Notes: generated by a model not told the origin, from the letters alone. A DNA stretch of 64,000 nucleotides from Plantimonas leprariae (GCF_008802405.1 NZ_VZDO01000014.1:1-64000); one strand, 5' to 3'; positions 1 to 8,348 are shown, numbered from the stretch's first letter. A program made the numbers and translations.

Positions 1-123
1 CCTCCCGATCCACCAAATCAACCCCCGAACCCGAAACCAAATCCCCTAAAAACGCCCCAATCCGACAACGGGAACGGTCGGCATATCTGTCTCGCGACTG
101 GCACGACCGCGTACCGGACGGTT

Positions 124-354
124 TCAGATTTTCTTGTCGTCGCCATCCAGCCGCCGCGCTTCGGACGGTACCAGGATCGCCACGCCGGCGCGGATCGGAT
201 AGGCGAGGGCGCCCTGCCGTGACACGAGCTCGTCCGACTCCGGAACATAGATCAGCGATGCGCGCGTCAGCGGGCAGATCAGGACGTCCAGCGCGCGGGT
301 GTCGAACGCGGCGCGAGTGACGCGGCTTCCGTTGCGGTCTTTCCCAATCACCAT
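124..354 (-). CDS. Trm112/UPF0434-family small protein
   Basis: About 76 residues. The core contains the family signature LICPLTRASL followed by ELVSRQGALAYPIRAG and a terminal EARRLD, as in YcaR/Trm112-like proteins. Eukaryotic Trm112 is a zinc-binding activator of methyltransferases; the bacterial short form has no firmly assigned role, and only one Cys (in ICPLT) is visible here, so zinc binding is doubtful. I start at ATG 354, which has GGGAG five bases upstream; the frame is also open to a TTG at 378. It is divergent from fadD with about 90 bases between them. The family call is secure; the function is not. Confidence 0.85.
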   Translation of the reverse strand: MVIGKDRNGSRVTRAAFDTRALDVLICPLTRASLIYVPESDELVSRQGALAYPIRAGVAILVPSEARRLDGDDKKI

Positions 355-445
355 CGAACTCCCGACCGCGTGACGCAAGTGACGTTCCGGCTTCTTTCCG
401 GAGCGAACGATCGTATAACGAAGGACGACGATTCGGGGGGATCGA

Positions 446-2116
446 ATGTCCGCGCCTTGGCTGGCGAACTATCCGCCGGGCGTTCCGGCAACGTTGCCCG
501 GCGTCGCCTATCGCTCGCTCGCCGAACTCATGGACGAGGCGTTCCGTCGCCATGCATCGCTGGCGGCTTTCCGTTTCATGGGGCGGAACCTCAGCTTCAC
601 CGAGATCGAAGTGCAATCGCGATGCTTCGCGGCCTACCTGCAAACGCTCGGCCTCGAACGCGGCGCGCGCGTCGCGCTGATGATGCCGAACGTTCCGCAA
701 TATCCGATCGCGGTCGCCGGCGTCCTTCGCGCAGGATTCGTCGTCGTCAACACGAACCCGCTCTACACGCCGCGCGAGCTTCAGCATCAGCTGCAAGATT
801 CCGGCGCCCGCGTGGTCGTGGTGCTGGAGAACATGGCGGCAACGCTCGCCGCCTGCATCGGGGCGACCGCGGTCGAGCACGTGATCGTCACACGTGTCGG
901 CGATGCGCTTCGCTTCCCGAAAGGTGCCGTCGTCAACTTCGCGATCCGCCATGTGAAGCGGATGGTTCCGGCATATGACTTGCCGACTGCCATCTCTTGG
1001 AACGGCGCTCTTCGTGCAGGGGCAAGGGCGACGTTCGCGCCGCCGACGCTTCAACCGGGCGATCTGGCGGTCCTGCAGTACACCGGCGGCACCACCGGCG
1101 TCGCGAAGGGCGCGATGCTGACGCACGGCAATATCGTCGCCGCCGCTCTGCAGGCCGAGGCCTGGCATCGCCCCGCGCTGGACCTGATCCCGGAGGGCGA
1201 GCGGCCGATGACGGTCTGTGCGCTGCCGCTCTACCATATCTTCGGGTTCACGGTGAACATGATGCTGTCCATGCGCACGGGCGGCTGCAACCTCCTGATC
1301 CCCAATCCTCGCGATATCGCCGCGCTCCTCTGGGACCTGCGCTCGGTCCGCTTCCATAGCTTCCCGGCGGTGAACACGCTCTTCGCGGCGATCGCTCGCC
1401 ACCCGCAGGCGAGCCGCGTCGACTGGTCGAGCCTCAAGCTTTCCGTCGGCGGCGGCATGGCGGTGCAGGCGAGCGTCGCCGAGCGTTGGCGGAAGGTGAC
1501 CGGCAGCGCGATCTGCGAAGGCTACGGCCTATCCGAAACCTCCCCGACGATCGCCTGCAACCCGGTTCTGTCCGACACCTACACCGGGGCGATCGGGCTG
1601 CCGCTGCCTTCCACCGAACTTCGCGTCGTCGATGAGGACGGCTGTGAACTCCCGCTCGGGCAGCCGGGGGAACTCGCCGTGCGGGGGCCGCAGGTCATGG
1701 CCGGCTACTGGAACCGTCCGGAGGAAACGCGGGCGGTGATGACGGCGGACGGCTTCTTCCGCACCGGCGATATCGGCTTGATGGACGAGCGCGGCTGGTT
1801 CCGGATCGTCGACCGGAAGAAGGACATGATCAACGTATCCGGCTTCAACGTCTATCCGAGCGAGATCGAGGACGTGGTGCTGCGCCTGCCCGGCGTCGCG
1901 GAGGCCGCGGTCGTCGGCGTGCCGGACGCCGCCTCCGGCGAAGCCGTGAAACTGTTCCTCGTCCGCGGCGAGCCCGGCCTCACGGAAGCGGCGGTGCGGG
2001 CGCATTGCCGGGCGAACCTCACCAACTACAAGCGGCCGCGCGCGATCGAATTCCGCGACGAGCTGCCGAAATCGAATGTCGGCAAGGTGCTCCGCCGCGC
2101 CCTGCGGGAGGAATGA
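446..2116 (+). CDS. fadD: Long-chain acyl-CoA synthetase (AMP-forming)
   Basis: A 556-residue member of the adenylate-forming (ANL) superfamily, which activates fatty acids to acyl-AMP and then acyl-CoA. The AMP/phosphate-binding loop YTGGTTGVAKGA is near residue 211, the A5-type motif GYGLSETSP near 356, and the A8 hinge region GWFRIVDRKKDMI near 450, followed by the C-terminal lysine in SNVGKVLRR. Length and the HGNIVAA segment after the loop match FadD rather than acetyl-CoA synthetase. It is monocistronic: upstream is the divergent Trm112-like gene and downstream the initiator tRNA. The chain-length preference cannot be read from sequence. Confidence 0.9.
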   Translation: MSAPWLANYPPGVPATLPGVAYRSLAELMDEAFRRHASLAAFRFMGRNLSFTEIEVQSRCFAAYLQTLGLERGARVALMMPNVPQYPIAVAGVLRAGFVVVNTNPLYTPRELQHQLQDSGARVVVVLENMAATLAACIGATAVEHVIVTRVGDALRFPKGAVVNFAIRHVKRMVPAYDLPTAISWNGALRAGARATFAPPTLQPGDLAVLQYTGGTTGVAKGAMLTHGNIVAAALQAEAWHRPALDLIPEGERPMTVCALPLYHIFGFTVNMMLSMRTGGCNLLIPNPRDIAALLWDLRSVRFHSFPAVNTLFAAIARHPQASRVDWSSLKLSVGGGMAVQASVAERWRKVTGSAICEGYGLSETSPTIACNPVLSDTYTGAIGLPLPSTELRVVDEDGCELPLGQPGELAVRGPQVMAGYWNRPEETRAVMTADGFFRTGDIGLMDERGWFRIVDRKKDMINVSGFNVYPSEIEDVVLRLPGVAEAAVVGVPDAASGEAVKLFLVRGEPGLTEAAVRAHCRANLTNYKRPRAIEFRDELPKSNVGKVLRRALREE

Positions 2117-2208
2117 GCGAAACCGCCGTTCTTCCGCGTTTTCGGGCTTTTCATTCACGCAACTGTCGCATATATGAAGCGCGTCGAAGCCGAACGGTTT
2201 CGCGATGG

Positions 2209-2285
<77 letters not shown>

Positions 2286-2294
2286 CTGTTGTAG

Positions 2295-2327
2295 AAGCCC
2301 CTTTGCGAAGAGCAGCGGGGCTTTTTT
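2295..2327 (+). terminator. Rho-independent terminator after tRNA-fMet
   Basis: AAGCCCC pairs with GGGGCTT (7 bp, 15-base loop) and is followed by a T run, ten bases past the tRNA CCA end. It lies inside the 3' coding end of the recombinase on the opposite strand, so the element appears to bring its own terminator for the tRNA it occupies. Confidence 0.65.
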
Positions 2328-3906
2328 CGTTGGTGAGGGCGAGGATGCCCGCGAGGTCGCCGACGAGTTCGATCTCCAGTTTCCCGTCCTGCGGAACGAG
2401 CCTGATCTGGCTGAGCAGCGAACGTAGCGAGCCGGCGGCCTCGTCGCGCAGCGCTTCGTCGTTCAGCACGTGGGAAAGCGCCTCCACCTTCTTGCGATAG
2501 ATTTCCGAGATGCCGGGATGGAGCCTCGGCAACTCCTCGTCCGGCACCAGCAGAGACGCTTCCAGTTCCGCCTTGCGCTGCTCCAGGCCCTCGGCTTCGG
2601 CTTTCATCGATGGGACGTAGAAGCCGTTCTTCACGGCATCGATGATTCGGGCGAGCTGGCGTTTGATCGAGGCGAGCTCGACCGTGTCGCGGCTCCGGGC
2701 GGCATCCTCCTCGCGGCGCAGCCTGTTCCACTCCTTCCCGTACTCGGCCATGAAGGCGGCGAGGAGATCGGGGTGAGCGAGGTTCTTTCGAAGACCGGAG
2801 AGCACCGACTCTTCGAGGATGTCGCGCCGGATGGTGAGACGGTTCTCGCAGGTGCCGCGATTGCTGACGTTCGCGCAGGCGTAATGTCGCTTACCGCAGG
2901 CGACGTAGCCGCACCGCAGGCGCCGCACTTGAGCAGGCCGGAAAACAGATATTTCGGCCGTCGCGCTCGCTCCGGACGGATGTCGTCGTCTCGCATGATG
3001 TTGGTCCGCACGCCCTCCTGCCGTGTCTTCACGCGGCTCCAGAGTTCGTCGTCCACGATGCGCATGCCGGGCACATCTTCGATGATCCACTCTTCCGGCG
3101 GGTTCGGGATGGCTTGGCGACGGCCGGTCTGCGGGTCCTTCACGAAGCGCTGCCTGTTCCAGACGAGCCGGCCGACGTAGAGTTCGTTATTCAGGATGCC
3201 GGTTCCGCGACGCCAGTTGCCGTAGATGGTCGATGCGCCCCACGGAACACCATGCGGGCCGGCAATGGCCTGCTTGTTCAGCTCGGACACGATCGTTCGC
3301 GGGCTCTTGCCGGAAGCGAAGCTCGAGAAGATTTGCCGGACGATGTCCGCCTGCGCGTTGTTGACGGCGCGCTCGCCCGTCTTCGGCTGCCCATCGGCAC
3401 CGATCGCGCGAACGATGTCGTAGCCGTAGGCAATTCCCCCGGCCGACAAGCCTTGCCGCACGCGCCCTTCGAGCCCGCGATGCGTCTTCTGGGCGAGGTC
3501 CTTGAGGTATAGGCCGCTCATGGTGCCCTTGAGGCCCACATGCAGCTCGTTGATCTCTCCCTCCGCGATGGTGATCAGCGGGATGCGCCGGAAACTCAGT
3601 TGCTTGTAGAGCGAAGCGATGTGCTCCTGATCGCGGGAAAGGCGGTCGATGCTCTCGGCGAGCACCACATCGAACATCCCCGCGCGAGCCTCTTCTAGAA
3701 GCTTCTGGTAGCCCGGCCGTAAATGCGACGCGCCGCTCATCGCGCGGTCGGAATAAACGGCAGTGAGCTGCCAGCCCTCCTGTTCGATGCGGCGTCGACA
3801 GATGCGGACCTGGTCCTCCACCGAAGTCCGGCTCTGCAATTCCGTCGAGTAGCGGGCGTAGATGACGGCACGCATGACGTTCTTCCTTTTCATGATTGCT
3901 GATCAG

Positions 3907-5013
3907 TCAGGTTTGGGTGCGACTTCCGCGCCGAAGGACGCGGGCGAAATTCATCTGCCGCTCGGACGCCGACGTTGAGTGACGCCTGTCGCGGATCATA
4001 CTTTGGAAGGCGGAAGCGGCTGTCACGCCACTCGCCCGGTTGTAGTGCCGCTCGGACGTCGCCAGCGTGGCATGCCCGAGCAGGCTCGCTATGATGTTCA
4101 CGTGTTCCGGGTCGTCTTCCGCGATCGACGTCGCCGCGACATGGCGGAAAGCATGGGGTCGAAGCGCTACGCCGAGGCCGCGCAGCGTGATGTCGTGAAG
4201 ATGCTGCTGGAAGCCGTCACGGGAAAGCGGGGTGCCTCGCCGTGATATCCAGAGCTTGCCCGTTTCCGCCCCGCGGAGGAGTTCGGGCCGGTGCTCCGTC
4301 AGATAGCGGCTCATCGGACCAACGAGCCCAGCCGGCACGGAAAACGTGCGCGACTTGCGGTCCTTCATATCCTCCGGCTTGAATTGCAGCGTGAACCCAT
4401 CGGCTTGGGCCGCCAAGTGCTTGCCGATTTCGATGTTGATGAAGGCGCGCAGCCGTACCGGGCGGGCAATCAGAAGGCCGACCATCAAGCCATCCCGAAA
4501 GCGGATCGAGCGCTCCCACCTCCCGTCGCTCTCCATCTTCTCCGCGGTGCCAATCTCTTTCAGCGCCCAGCGATAGATCTCACTGCTACTGACACCGGGG
4601 CGAGGCTTGAGCTGCGTAAGCTCCTGCCGCCGGCGGTAACGATCCGACACCATTCTCAGCCAAGCCCAGTCGGCCGCTGGATCGAGAGGTCGGGCTATCA
4701 TGCAGAGATCGGCCAACTGCGAAGAGATGCTGATCACGGAAACACGCGCGAGCGTCTCGTTGTGGAAAAGCCGAACCGTATCGCGCGTGATCCTCTCCGC
4801 CGGAGCGCAGAAGAGGTCCAACTGGCCGCTTCGCGCCAGAAAGCTCAGCCAGTGCCCGTAAGTTTGTTCAAGCTTCGCGCGCGTGCCTGCCGACCAATGG
4901 GCACCACCGCCCGCATCGTCGAACAGGTCGCCTTTCACGAAGAGCATCGCCCAATGCGCGCGATCGATCTCCGGCCAGTTTTTCGGCTTCGTGATCAACG
5001 GAAGGGGGCTCAT
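3907..5013 (-). CDS. Tyrosine recombinase / integrase
   Basis: A 368-residue site-specific recombinase. The C-terminal catalytic domain shows the expected residues: an Arg in ARPVRLRAF (box I), HAFRHVAAT (H-x-x-R), LLGHATLATSERHY (the box II His and the Tyr nucleophile). The first ~170 residues look like a core-binding SAM-like domain. The frame is intact. It lies 13 bases upstream of the serine recombinase on the same strand, so two different recombinase chemistries sit in tandem. Which one inserted at the tRNA cannot be decided here; tyrosine integrases are the usual tRNA users, but the serine gene is the one abutting the tRNA. Confidence 0.85.
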   Translation of the reverse strand: MSPLPLITKPKNWPEIDRAHWAMLFVKGDLFDDAGGGAHWSAGTRAKLEQTYGHWLSFLARSGQLDLFCAPAERITRDTVRLFHNETLARVSVISISSQLADLCMIARPLDPAADWAWLRMVSDRYRRRQELTQLKPRPGVSSSEIYRWALKEIGTAEKMESDGRWERSIRFRDGLMVGLLIARPVRLRAFINIEIGKHLAAQADGFTLQFKPEDMKDRKSRTFSVPAGLVGPMSRYLTEHRPELLRGAETGKLWISRRGTPLSRDGFQQHLHDITLRGLGVALRPHAFRHVAATSIAEDDPEHVNIIASLLGHATLATSERHYNRASGVTAASAFQSMIRDRRHSTSASERQMNFARVLRRGSRTQT

Positions 5014-5138
5014 CCGCGACCTTTCCGCTTTGCCAGAACTACCTCATCGTACTGGCGGATGGCCCGCGCATTTTCCAATCGAAAAGCCGCTTCCTTTGGC
5101 GCAACGAGATCGCCATCGGTGCTGAAGCCGCCCGAGAA

Positions 5139-5597
5139 ACCCTGCGGACGCTCGTCGAGGAGATGGACGATCGATACAAGCGAATGAGCGAGCTTGGGGT
5201 CAACAACGTGGGGGATCTCGCGCTGAAGGGCGTTCGGCTTCCCTACATTGTGGCGTGCGTCGATGAGCTAGCGGATCTCATCATGCAAGATCGGACAGTC
5301 GAGGCTGAAATCATCCGGCTTGCGCAATTGGCGCGGGCCGCCGGCATCCATTTGATACTGGCCACTCAGCGCCCGGATGCGAAAACGTTCAGCGGTCTGA
5401 TCCGGAGCAATATTCCAGCCCGGATCGCCTTGACTGTTCAGAAGGCTTCAGAGTCCCAGATCATTCTGGACGAGGGTGGCGCACAGGACCTGCTCGGGCG
5501 AGGGGATATGATCGTCAAACTGGCGGGATCGCCGCTCGTACGAGCGCACGGCTACTATCTTACACCCGTCGACGTGGAAGACATCGTAACCCGCTGA
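5139..5597 (+). pseudogene. FtsK/SpoIIIE-type ATPase, 3' fragment
   Basis: From LRTLVEEMDDRY onward the product matches the C-terminal half of an FtsK/SpoIIIE motor: a Walker B-like strand YIVACVDELADL, then LAQLARAAGIHLILATQRP, SNIPARIALTV and GGAQDLLGRGDM. The Walker A half and everything N-terminal are missing; upstream the DNA becomes the start of the tyrosine recombinase on the other strand, so the gene was probably cut by insertion of the recombinase module. Its stop TGA overlaps the ATG of the TusA-like gene by one base. The N-terminal boundary is approximate. It is too short to be the cell's own FtsK. Confidence 0.8.
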
Positions 5598-5833
5598 TGG
5601 AAACCTCGTTCGATCGCCTTCTCGATACGTCCGGGCTGAAATGCCCGCTGCCAGTGATCCGCGCTCGCAAGCTGATCCGGACTTTGCCCTTTGGAACACG
5701 TTTGAAGATCGTGTGCACGGATCCACTTGCCGAGATCGATATTCCGCACATGGCGAATAGCGATGGTCACCGTCTTATAAAAAAAGGTCGAGAAGGCGAG
5801 CAGCTTTGGTATTTACTTGAACTCGCATCCTAG
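5597..5833 (+). CDS. TusA/SirA-family sulfur carrier
   Basis: 78 residues with the TusA signature: LDTSGLKCPLPVIRARK places the conserved sulfur-carrying Cys in the CPxP motif near residue 16, followed by TDPLAEIDIPHM and a C-terminal strand. TusA proteins accept persulfide sulfur from cysteine desulfurases and pass it on for tRNA thiolation or other sulfur chemistry. Here the gene is translationally coupled (TGATG) to the FtsK-type fragment, not to known tus genes. Its stop codon falls on the edge of an IS remnant, so the extreme C-terminus could be altered. Local AT content is higher than in neighbouring core genes. Confidence 0.85.
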   Translation: METSFDRLLDTSGLKCPLPVIRARKLIRTLPFGTRLKIVCTDPLAEIDIPHMANSDGHRLIKKGREGEQLWYLLELAS

Positions 5834-6120
5834 AGGGTGTTGCGGACTGCGGCGAAGTCAGCGGCTCTGCGCAAGAGCAAGATAACGAAGGCGATGAGGT
5901 GGAGGCCTGCCAGGGTGACAGGCAAGCGCTCGTAGTCGCAGGCGAGTCGGCGGAAGCAGGCCATCCAAGCGAATGACCGCTCCACTACCCACCGGTAGGG
6001 GGAGCAGGACGAAGCCGCACTTGGCTTGGAGCAGCCGAATGACTTCCATCGCGATGCCATGCGTGGCAACGGCTTGCCGCGGCTACGCTCGTGGTCTGCA
6101 TGATGGGCCCCATGCTGGCG
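5830..6120 (-). mobile_element. IS5-like transposase remnant
   Basis: Reading on the minus strand, GIAMEVIRLLQAKCGF and then YRWVVERSFAWMACFRRLACDYE followed by a hydrophobic tail ending in RNTL match the C-terminal DDE region of IS5-family transposases (R-W-V-V-E-R). The two parts are in different frames; one extra G in the run 5998-6002 explains the shift. The probable terminal repeat GAGGGTGTTGCGGAC sits at 5833-5847. The 5' two-thirds of the element is not recognisable. Only the end next to tusA is preserved. Confidence 0.7.
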
Positions 6121-6302
6121 CGGTGGGTAGTGCATCGAGCAACCCCACAGGCTCCAGCCTGATCCGCCTCGGGTTGGCCAAATCGCTGATATCGGTTCAG
6201 CCATCGCTTTCTGACCCGACTGATCAGCGAGCTAAGTCACCTCAAGGAGCGGCGAACCGCGCTCCGGTCAAGGCTGCCGTTGCTTGTGATGTGATGGCAA
6301 TC

Positions 6303-6328
6303 TAGCTATGTTGATAGCAAAGCTATCA
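6303..6328. promoter_or_regulatory. Palindromic operator of the FitAB-type pair
   Basis: TGATAGC-AAA-GCTATCA (6312-6328) is a perfect 7-bp inverted repeat, and a third half-site AGCTAT lies just upstream at 6305-6309. It ends 21 bases before the antitoxin ATG, the usual place for an autoregulatory ribbon-helix-helix operator. Confidence 0.65.
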
Positions 6329-6349
6329 TCCGACCGGAGTTGCAATTAA

Positions 6350-6604
6350 ATGCCTGCCGTGACCATTCGCAATCTGTCGGAAGAAGCGCATCGCGCTCTC
6401 AAAGTGCGTGCCGCCCATCATGGCCGCAGCACCGAAGCCGAGATGCGCGACATTCTGGAGGCCACGGTCCGTCCTGCAAATCGTGTGCGGCTCGGTTCGG
6501 CGCTCTCGGCTTTGAGCCAGCGGGCAGGGCTCACCAATGCCGATTTCGATGCGCTCGACCAAACCCGCGACCGCAGGCCCGCCGATCCGATGGCGTTCGA
6601 GTGA
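6350..6604 (+). CDS. FitA-like ribbon-helix-helix antitoxin
   Basis: 84 residues. The N-terminus AVTIRNLSEEAHRALKVRAA is a ribbon-helix-helix DNA-binding domain as in FitA/Arc-type antitoxins, followed by GRSTEAEMRDILE and a disordered toxin-binding tail ending RPADPMAFE. Such proteins neutralise a PIN-domain RNase and repress their own promoter; a palindrome in front of the gene fits that. It overlaps the downstream PIN toxin by four bases (GTGA). It lies in the tRNA-fMet island between the IS remnant and the first repeat copy. Confidence 0.9.
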   Translation: MPAVTIRNLSEEAHRALKVRAAHHGRSTEAEMRDILEATVRPANRVRLGSALSALSQRAGLTNADFDALDQTRDRRPADPMAFE

Positions 6605-7023
6605 TCGTCCTCGACACGAACGTCGTCTCCGAGGCCATGAAGCCGGAGCCGAACCCCGCTGTCCGCGACTGGCTGGACGCGCAGGCCGCCGAAACCCTCT
6701 TTCTATCCAGCGTGACCATCGCCGAACTCTTGTTCGGCATCGGCGCGCTGCCCGATGGGCGACGCAAGCCGAAGCTCCGCCTGACGCTGGACGGGACTCT
6801 CGATCTGTTCGACGGCCGCGTCCTCCCCTTCGACACCGACGCTGCCCGCCACTATGCCGATCTGGCTGTCGCAGCTCGCAGCGCGGGCAGGGGCTTTCCG
6901 ACGCCGGACGGCTTCATCGCCGCCATCGCCGTTGCCCATGGCTTCACGGTTGCGACTCGCGACGCCAGTGCCTTCGAGGCCGCGGGCATCGCAGTGATCG
7001 ATCCGTGGAAGGTCGGGCGGTGA
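6601..7023 (+). CDS. PIN-domain toxin (FitB/VapC type)
   Basis: 140 residues from GTG 6601. PIN-domain acidic residues are visible: VIVLDTNVVSEAMK with Asp near residue 5, the Glu in SVTIAELLFGIG, and FPTPDGFIAAIAVAHG with Asp near 105, followed by VATRDASAF. PIN toxins are Mg-dependent endoribonucleases acting on tRNA or rRNA. All expected acidic positions are present, so it looks functional. The order antitoxin-toxin with a four-base overlap is standard. Confidence 0.92.
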   Translation: MIVLDTNVVSEAMKPEPNPAVRDWLDAQAAETLFLSSVTIAELLFGIGALPDGRRKPKLRLTLDGTLDLFDGRVLPFDTDAARHYADLAVAARSAGRGFPTPDGFIAAIAVAHGFTVATRDASAFEAAGIAVIDPWKVGR

Positions 7024-7156
7024 AGGTCGCGCCTGCGCTGGCGATGTACCGATGACGATCCTTCTGGAGAATGTCGGTCAGGACGGCAGGATCGTAGCTT
7101 GGCCTTAAAGCTTGAAGAGAGCATTCGAATCAATGGTTTGCCGTCGTCGGAACCAT

Positions 7157-7194
7157 GCACCGAAGCCGCGTTGAACAACGCTGGCTGCGGACCC
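7157..7194. repeat. Direct repeat, copy 1
   Basis: The 38 bases match 8302-8339 at all but one position; similarity continues weakly downstream (the 7195-7210 and 8340-8356 segments, and a second patch near 7314-7336 versus 8409-8440). The copies are 1.1 kb apart and bracket the Phd/VapC pair. It sits in a gene-free stretch (7024-7385) which otherwise holds only the hairpin described separately. Confidence 0.85.
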
Positions 7195-7323
7195 TCACAT
7201 CCACGTTCCGACCTCCCGCGACGTCGCTCATCCGCTTTCTAGGACCAGAGCATCGCCATCCGCCCGCGACGGTTTGCAGCAACTGCGCGCTTTCGACTGA
7301 GATAGGTCGGTTTCGCAGGCATG

Positions 7324-7359
7324 TTCGGTTTCTCCAGCTTCGATGTTGGAGAAACCGAA
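7324..7359. repeat. Perfect 13-bp inverted repeat (hairpin)
   Basis: TTCGGTTTCTCCA (7324-7336) and its exact complement (7347-7359) are separated by ten bases. It is 27 bases past the vapC stop, so it may act as a transcription end for that operon, but no T run follows on the minus strand. It may equally be an element end. Confidence 0.6.
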
Positions 7360-7385
7360 TTTACGTCCCGGCGGTGTCAATCCTC

Positions 7386-7823
7386 TCAGGGGCGCGGACC
7401 ACTCGGCCGCACGTCATAGGGATTGAAGATCGCGACGCCGAGCGGCAGGAAATCCGCATCGTTCCGGGTGACGACAACGCAGTCGTGTGCGAGTGCCGAC
7501 GCCGCGATCATCATGTCTGCGGTCAGCCTGCCGTTCGGAGAGGGCAGTCGCGCGCAGAGCAGCGCTTCGCCGACGCCGTAGGGCACGATGCGACCGTCGA
7601 AGTCGACGAGAAGCTGGTCCCGCCAGCGCGTCAGCGCAGCGGCGAACGGCGGGTTCGTGCGGTTCGAGTTGGCAATGCCCGCCCCGATTTCGCCGATGGT
7701 GACGGCGCTCAGGACGGTGGCGGACAAATCGACGTTTTCAGACCACCGCATGATTTCGGCCGACATGCGCTCGCGCCGGCGCAGTTCCGAGACGATGTTG
7801 GTGTCGAGCAGCAGGCTCACCAC
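7386..7823 (-). CDS. PIN-domain toxin (VapC family)
   Basis: 145 residues from GTG 7823. The PIN fold is shown by LLLDTNIVSELRR (first Asp), SAVTIGEIGAGIA (Glu), and LTADMMIAASALAHDCVVVTRND (Asp pair). It follows the Phd-like antitoxin with a seven-base overlap on the same strand, i.e. a standard vapBC-like operon transcribed leftward. It is unrelated in detail to the FitB-type toxin next door, so this is an independent module and not a duplication. Confidence 0.92.
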   Translation of the reverse strand: MVSLLLDTNIVSELRRRERMSAEIMRWSENVDLSATVLSAVTIGEIGAGIANSNRTNPPFAAALTRWRDQLLVDFDGRIVPYGVGEALLCARLPSPNGRLTADMMIAASALAHDCVVVTRNDADFLPLGVAIFNPYDVRPSGPRP

Positions 7824-8074
7824 TCGATTTTCCGGCCGACGTCGGCACGCTCGATGACGAAATCGACATCGCCTTCCGGGCTGGTGTCGGCGATCTCGAT
7901 CAGCTTGCGCTTAGGTCGCGCGTCCTCGACGAAGGAAGCGAACATCTCATAGGTCATCAGCACCAACGCGTCCCGGCCACGTTCGGTGATCACCACAGGA
8001 CCGTCCATCGCCGCGCGCTTGGCGGCGCTCGGGTTCTGGTTGAACGTCTGTGCGGTGATCGTCGTGGTCTGCAT
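7817..8074 (-). CDS. Phd/YefM-family antitoxin
   Basis: 85 residues. TITAQTFNQNPSAAKRAA with GPVVITERGRDALVLMTYEMF is the Phd/YefM DNA-binding domain (helix, then the 'ITxRGxPxAVL' type strand). The C-terminal tail DTSPEGDVDFVIERAD would bind the toxin. A palindrome upstream of the start suggests autorepression. Paired with the PIN toxin that overlaps its 3' end. Confidence 0.9.
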   Translation of the reverse strand: MQTTTITAQTFNQNPSAAKRAAMDGPVVITERGRDALVLMTYEMFASFVEDARPKRKLIEIADTSPEGDVDFVIERADVGRKIEW

Positions 8075-8086
8075 CGCTCGGCCCGT

Positions 8087-8114
8087 GTAGTATGTTTTGC
8101 GAAGAATATACTAC
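8087..8114. promoter_or_regulatory. Palindromic operator of the Phd/VapC pair
   Basis: GTAGTAT (8087-8093) and ATACTAC (8108-8114) form a 7-bp inverted repeat with a 14-base AT-rich spacer, starting 13 bases upstream of the antitoxin ATG. The position and symmetry fit Phd-type autoregulation. Confidence 0.6.
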
Positions 8115-8301
8115 TCTTCCGACCAAGCCGCAACCGCGTCTCTGGGCTCGACAGTGTCGCCGGACCGACGAACGGGATCAGGCCGGTGTTGTCGACGTGG
8201 CGAGCACGACGCATGTAGGTCGAACGACAGGGCGGTAGGCACGCCGCAGGTCTAAAGCGAAAAGACCAATTTCATCATAGCCTTGGCGCAGTTGGAATAA
8301 G

Positions 8302-8339
8302 GCATCGAAGCCGCGTTGAACAACGCTGGCTGCGGACCC
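8302..8339. repeat. Direct repeat, copy 2
   Basis: Near-identical partner of 7157-7194 (one mismatch). Its right end runs directly into the twelve bases that match the tRNA-fMet 3' end, which copy 1 has only in degenerate form. Confidence 0.85.
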
Positions 8340-8348
8340 CCGCAACCA
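8337..8348. other. Candidate attR core
   Basis: CCCCCGCAACCA, identical to the end of tRNA-fMet (2274-2285), in the same orientation. Taken as the right edge it gives an element of about 6.1 kb. A 12-base match in GC-rich DNA is suggestive, not decisive. Confidence 0.4.

Noticed and set aside
1-123. A small gene on the minus strand at the window edge
   Set aside because: The open frame at 18-248 lacks any family pattern and overlaps the Trm112-like gene in another frame.
2890-2930. Programmed frameshifting in the recombinase
   Set aside because: No slippery heptamer or downstream structure is evident; a simple one-base loss explains it.
5043-5138. Upstream in-frame continuation of the FtsK fragment
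   Set aside because: The codons before 5139 do not resemble FtsK and overlap the region just upstream of the recombinase start on the other strand.
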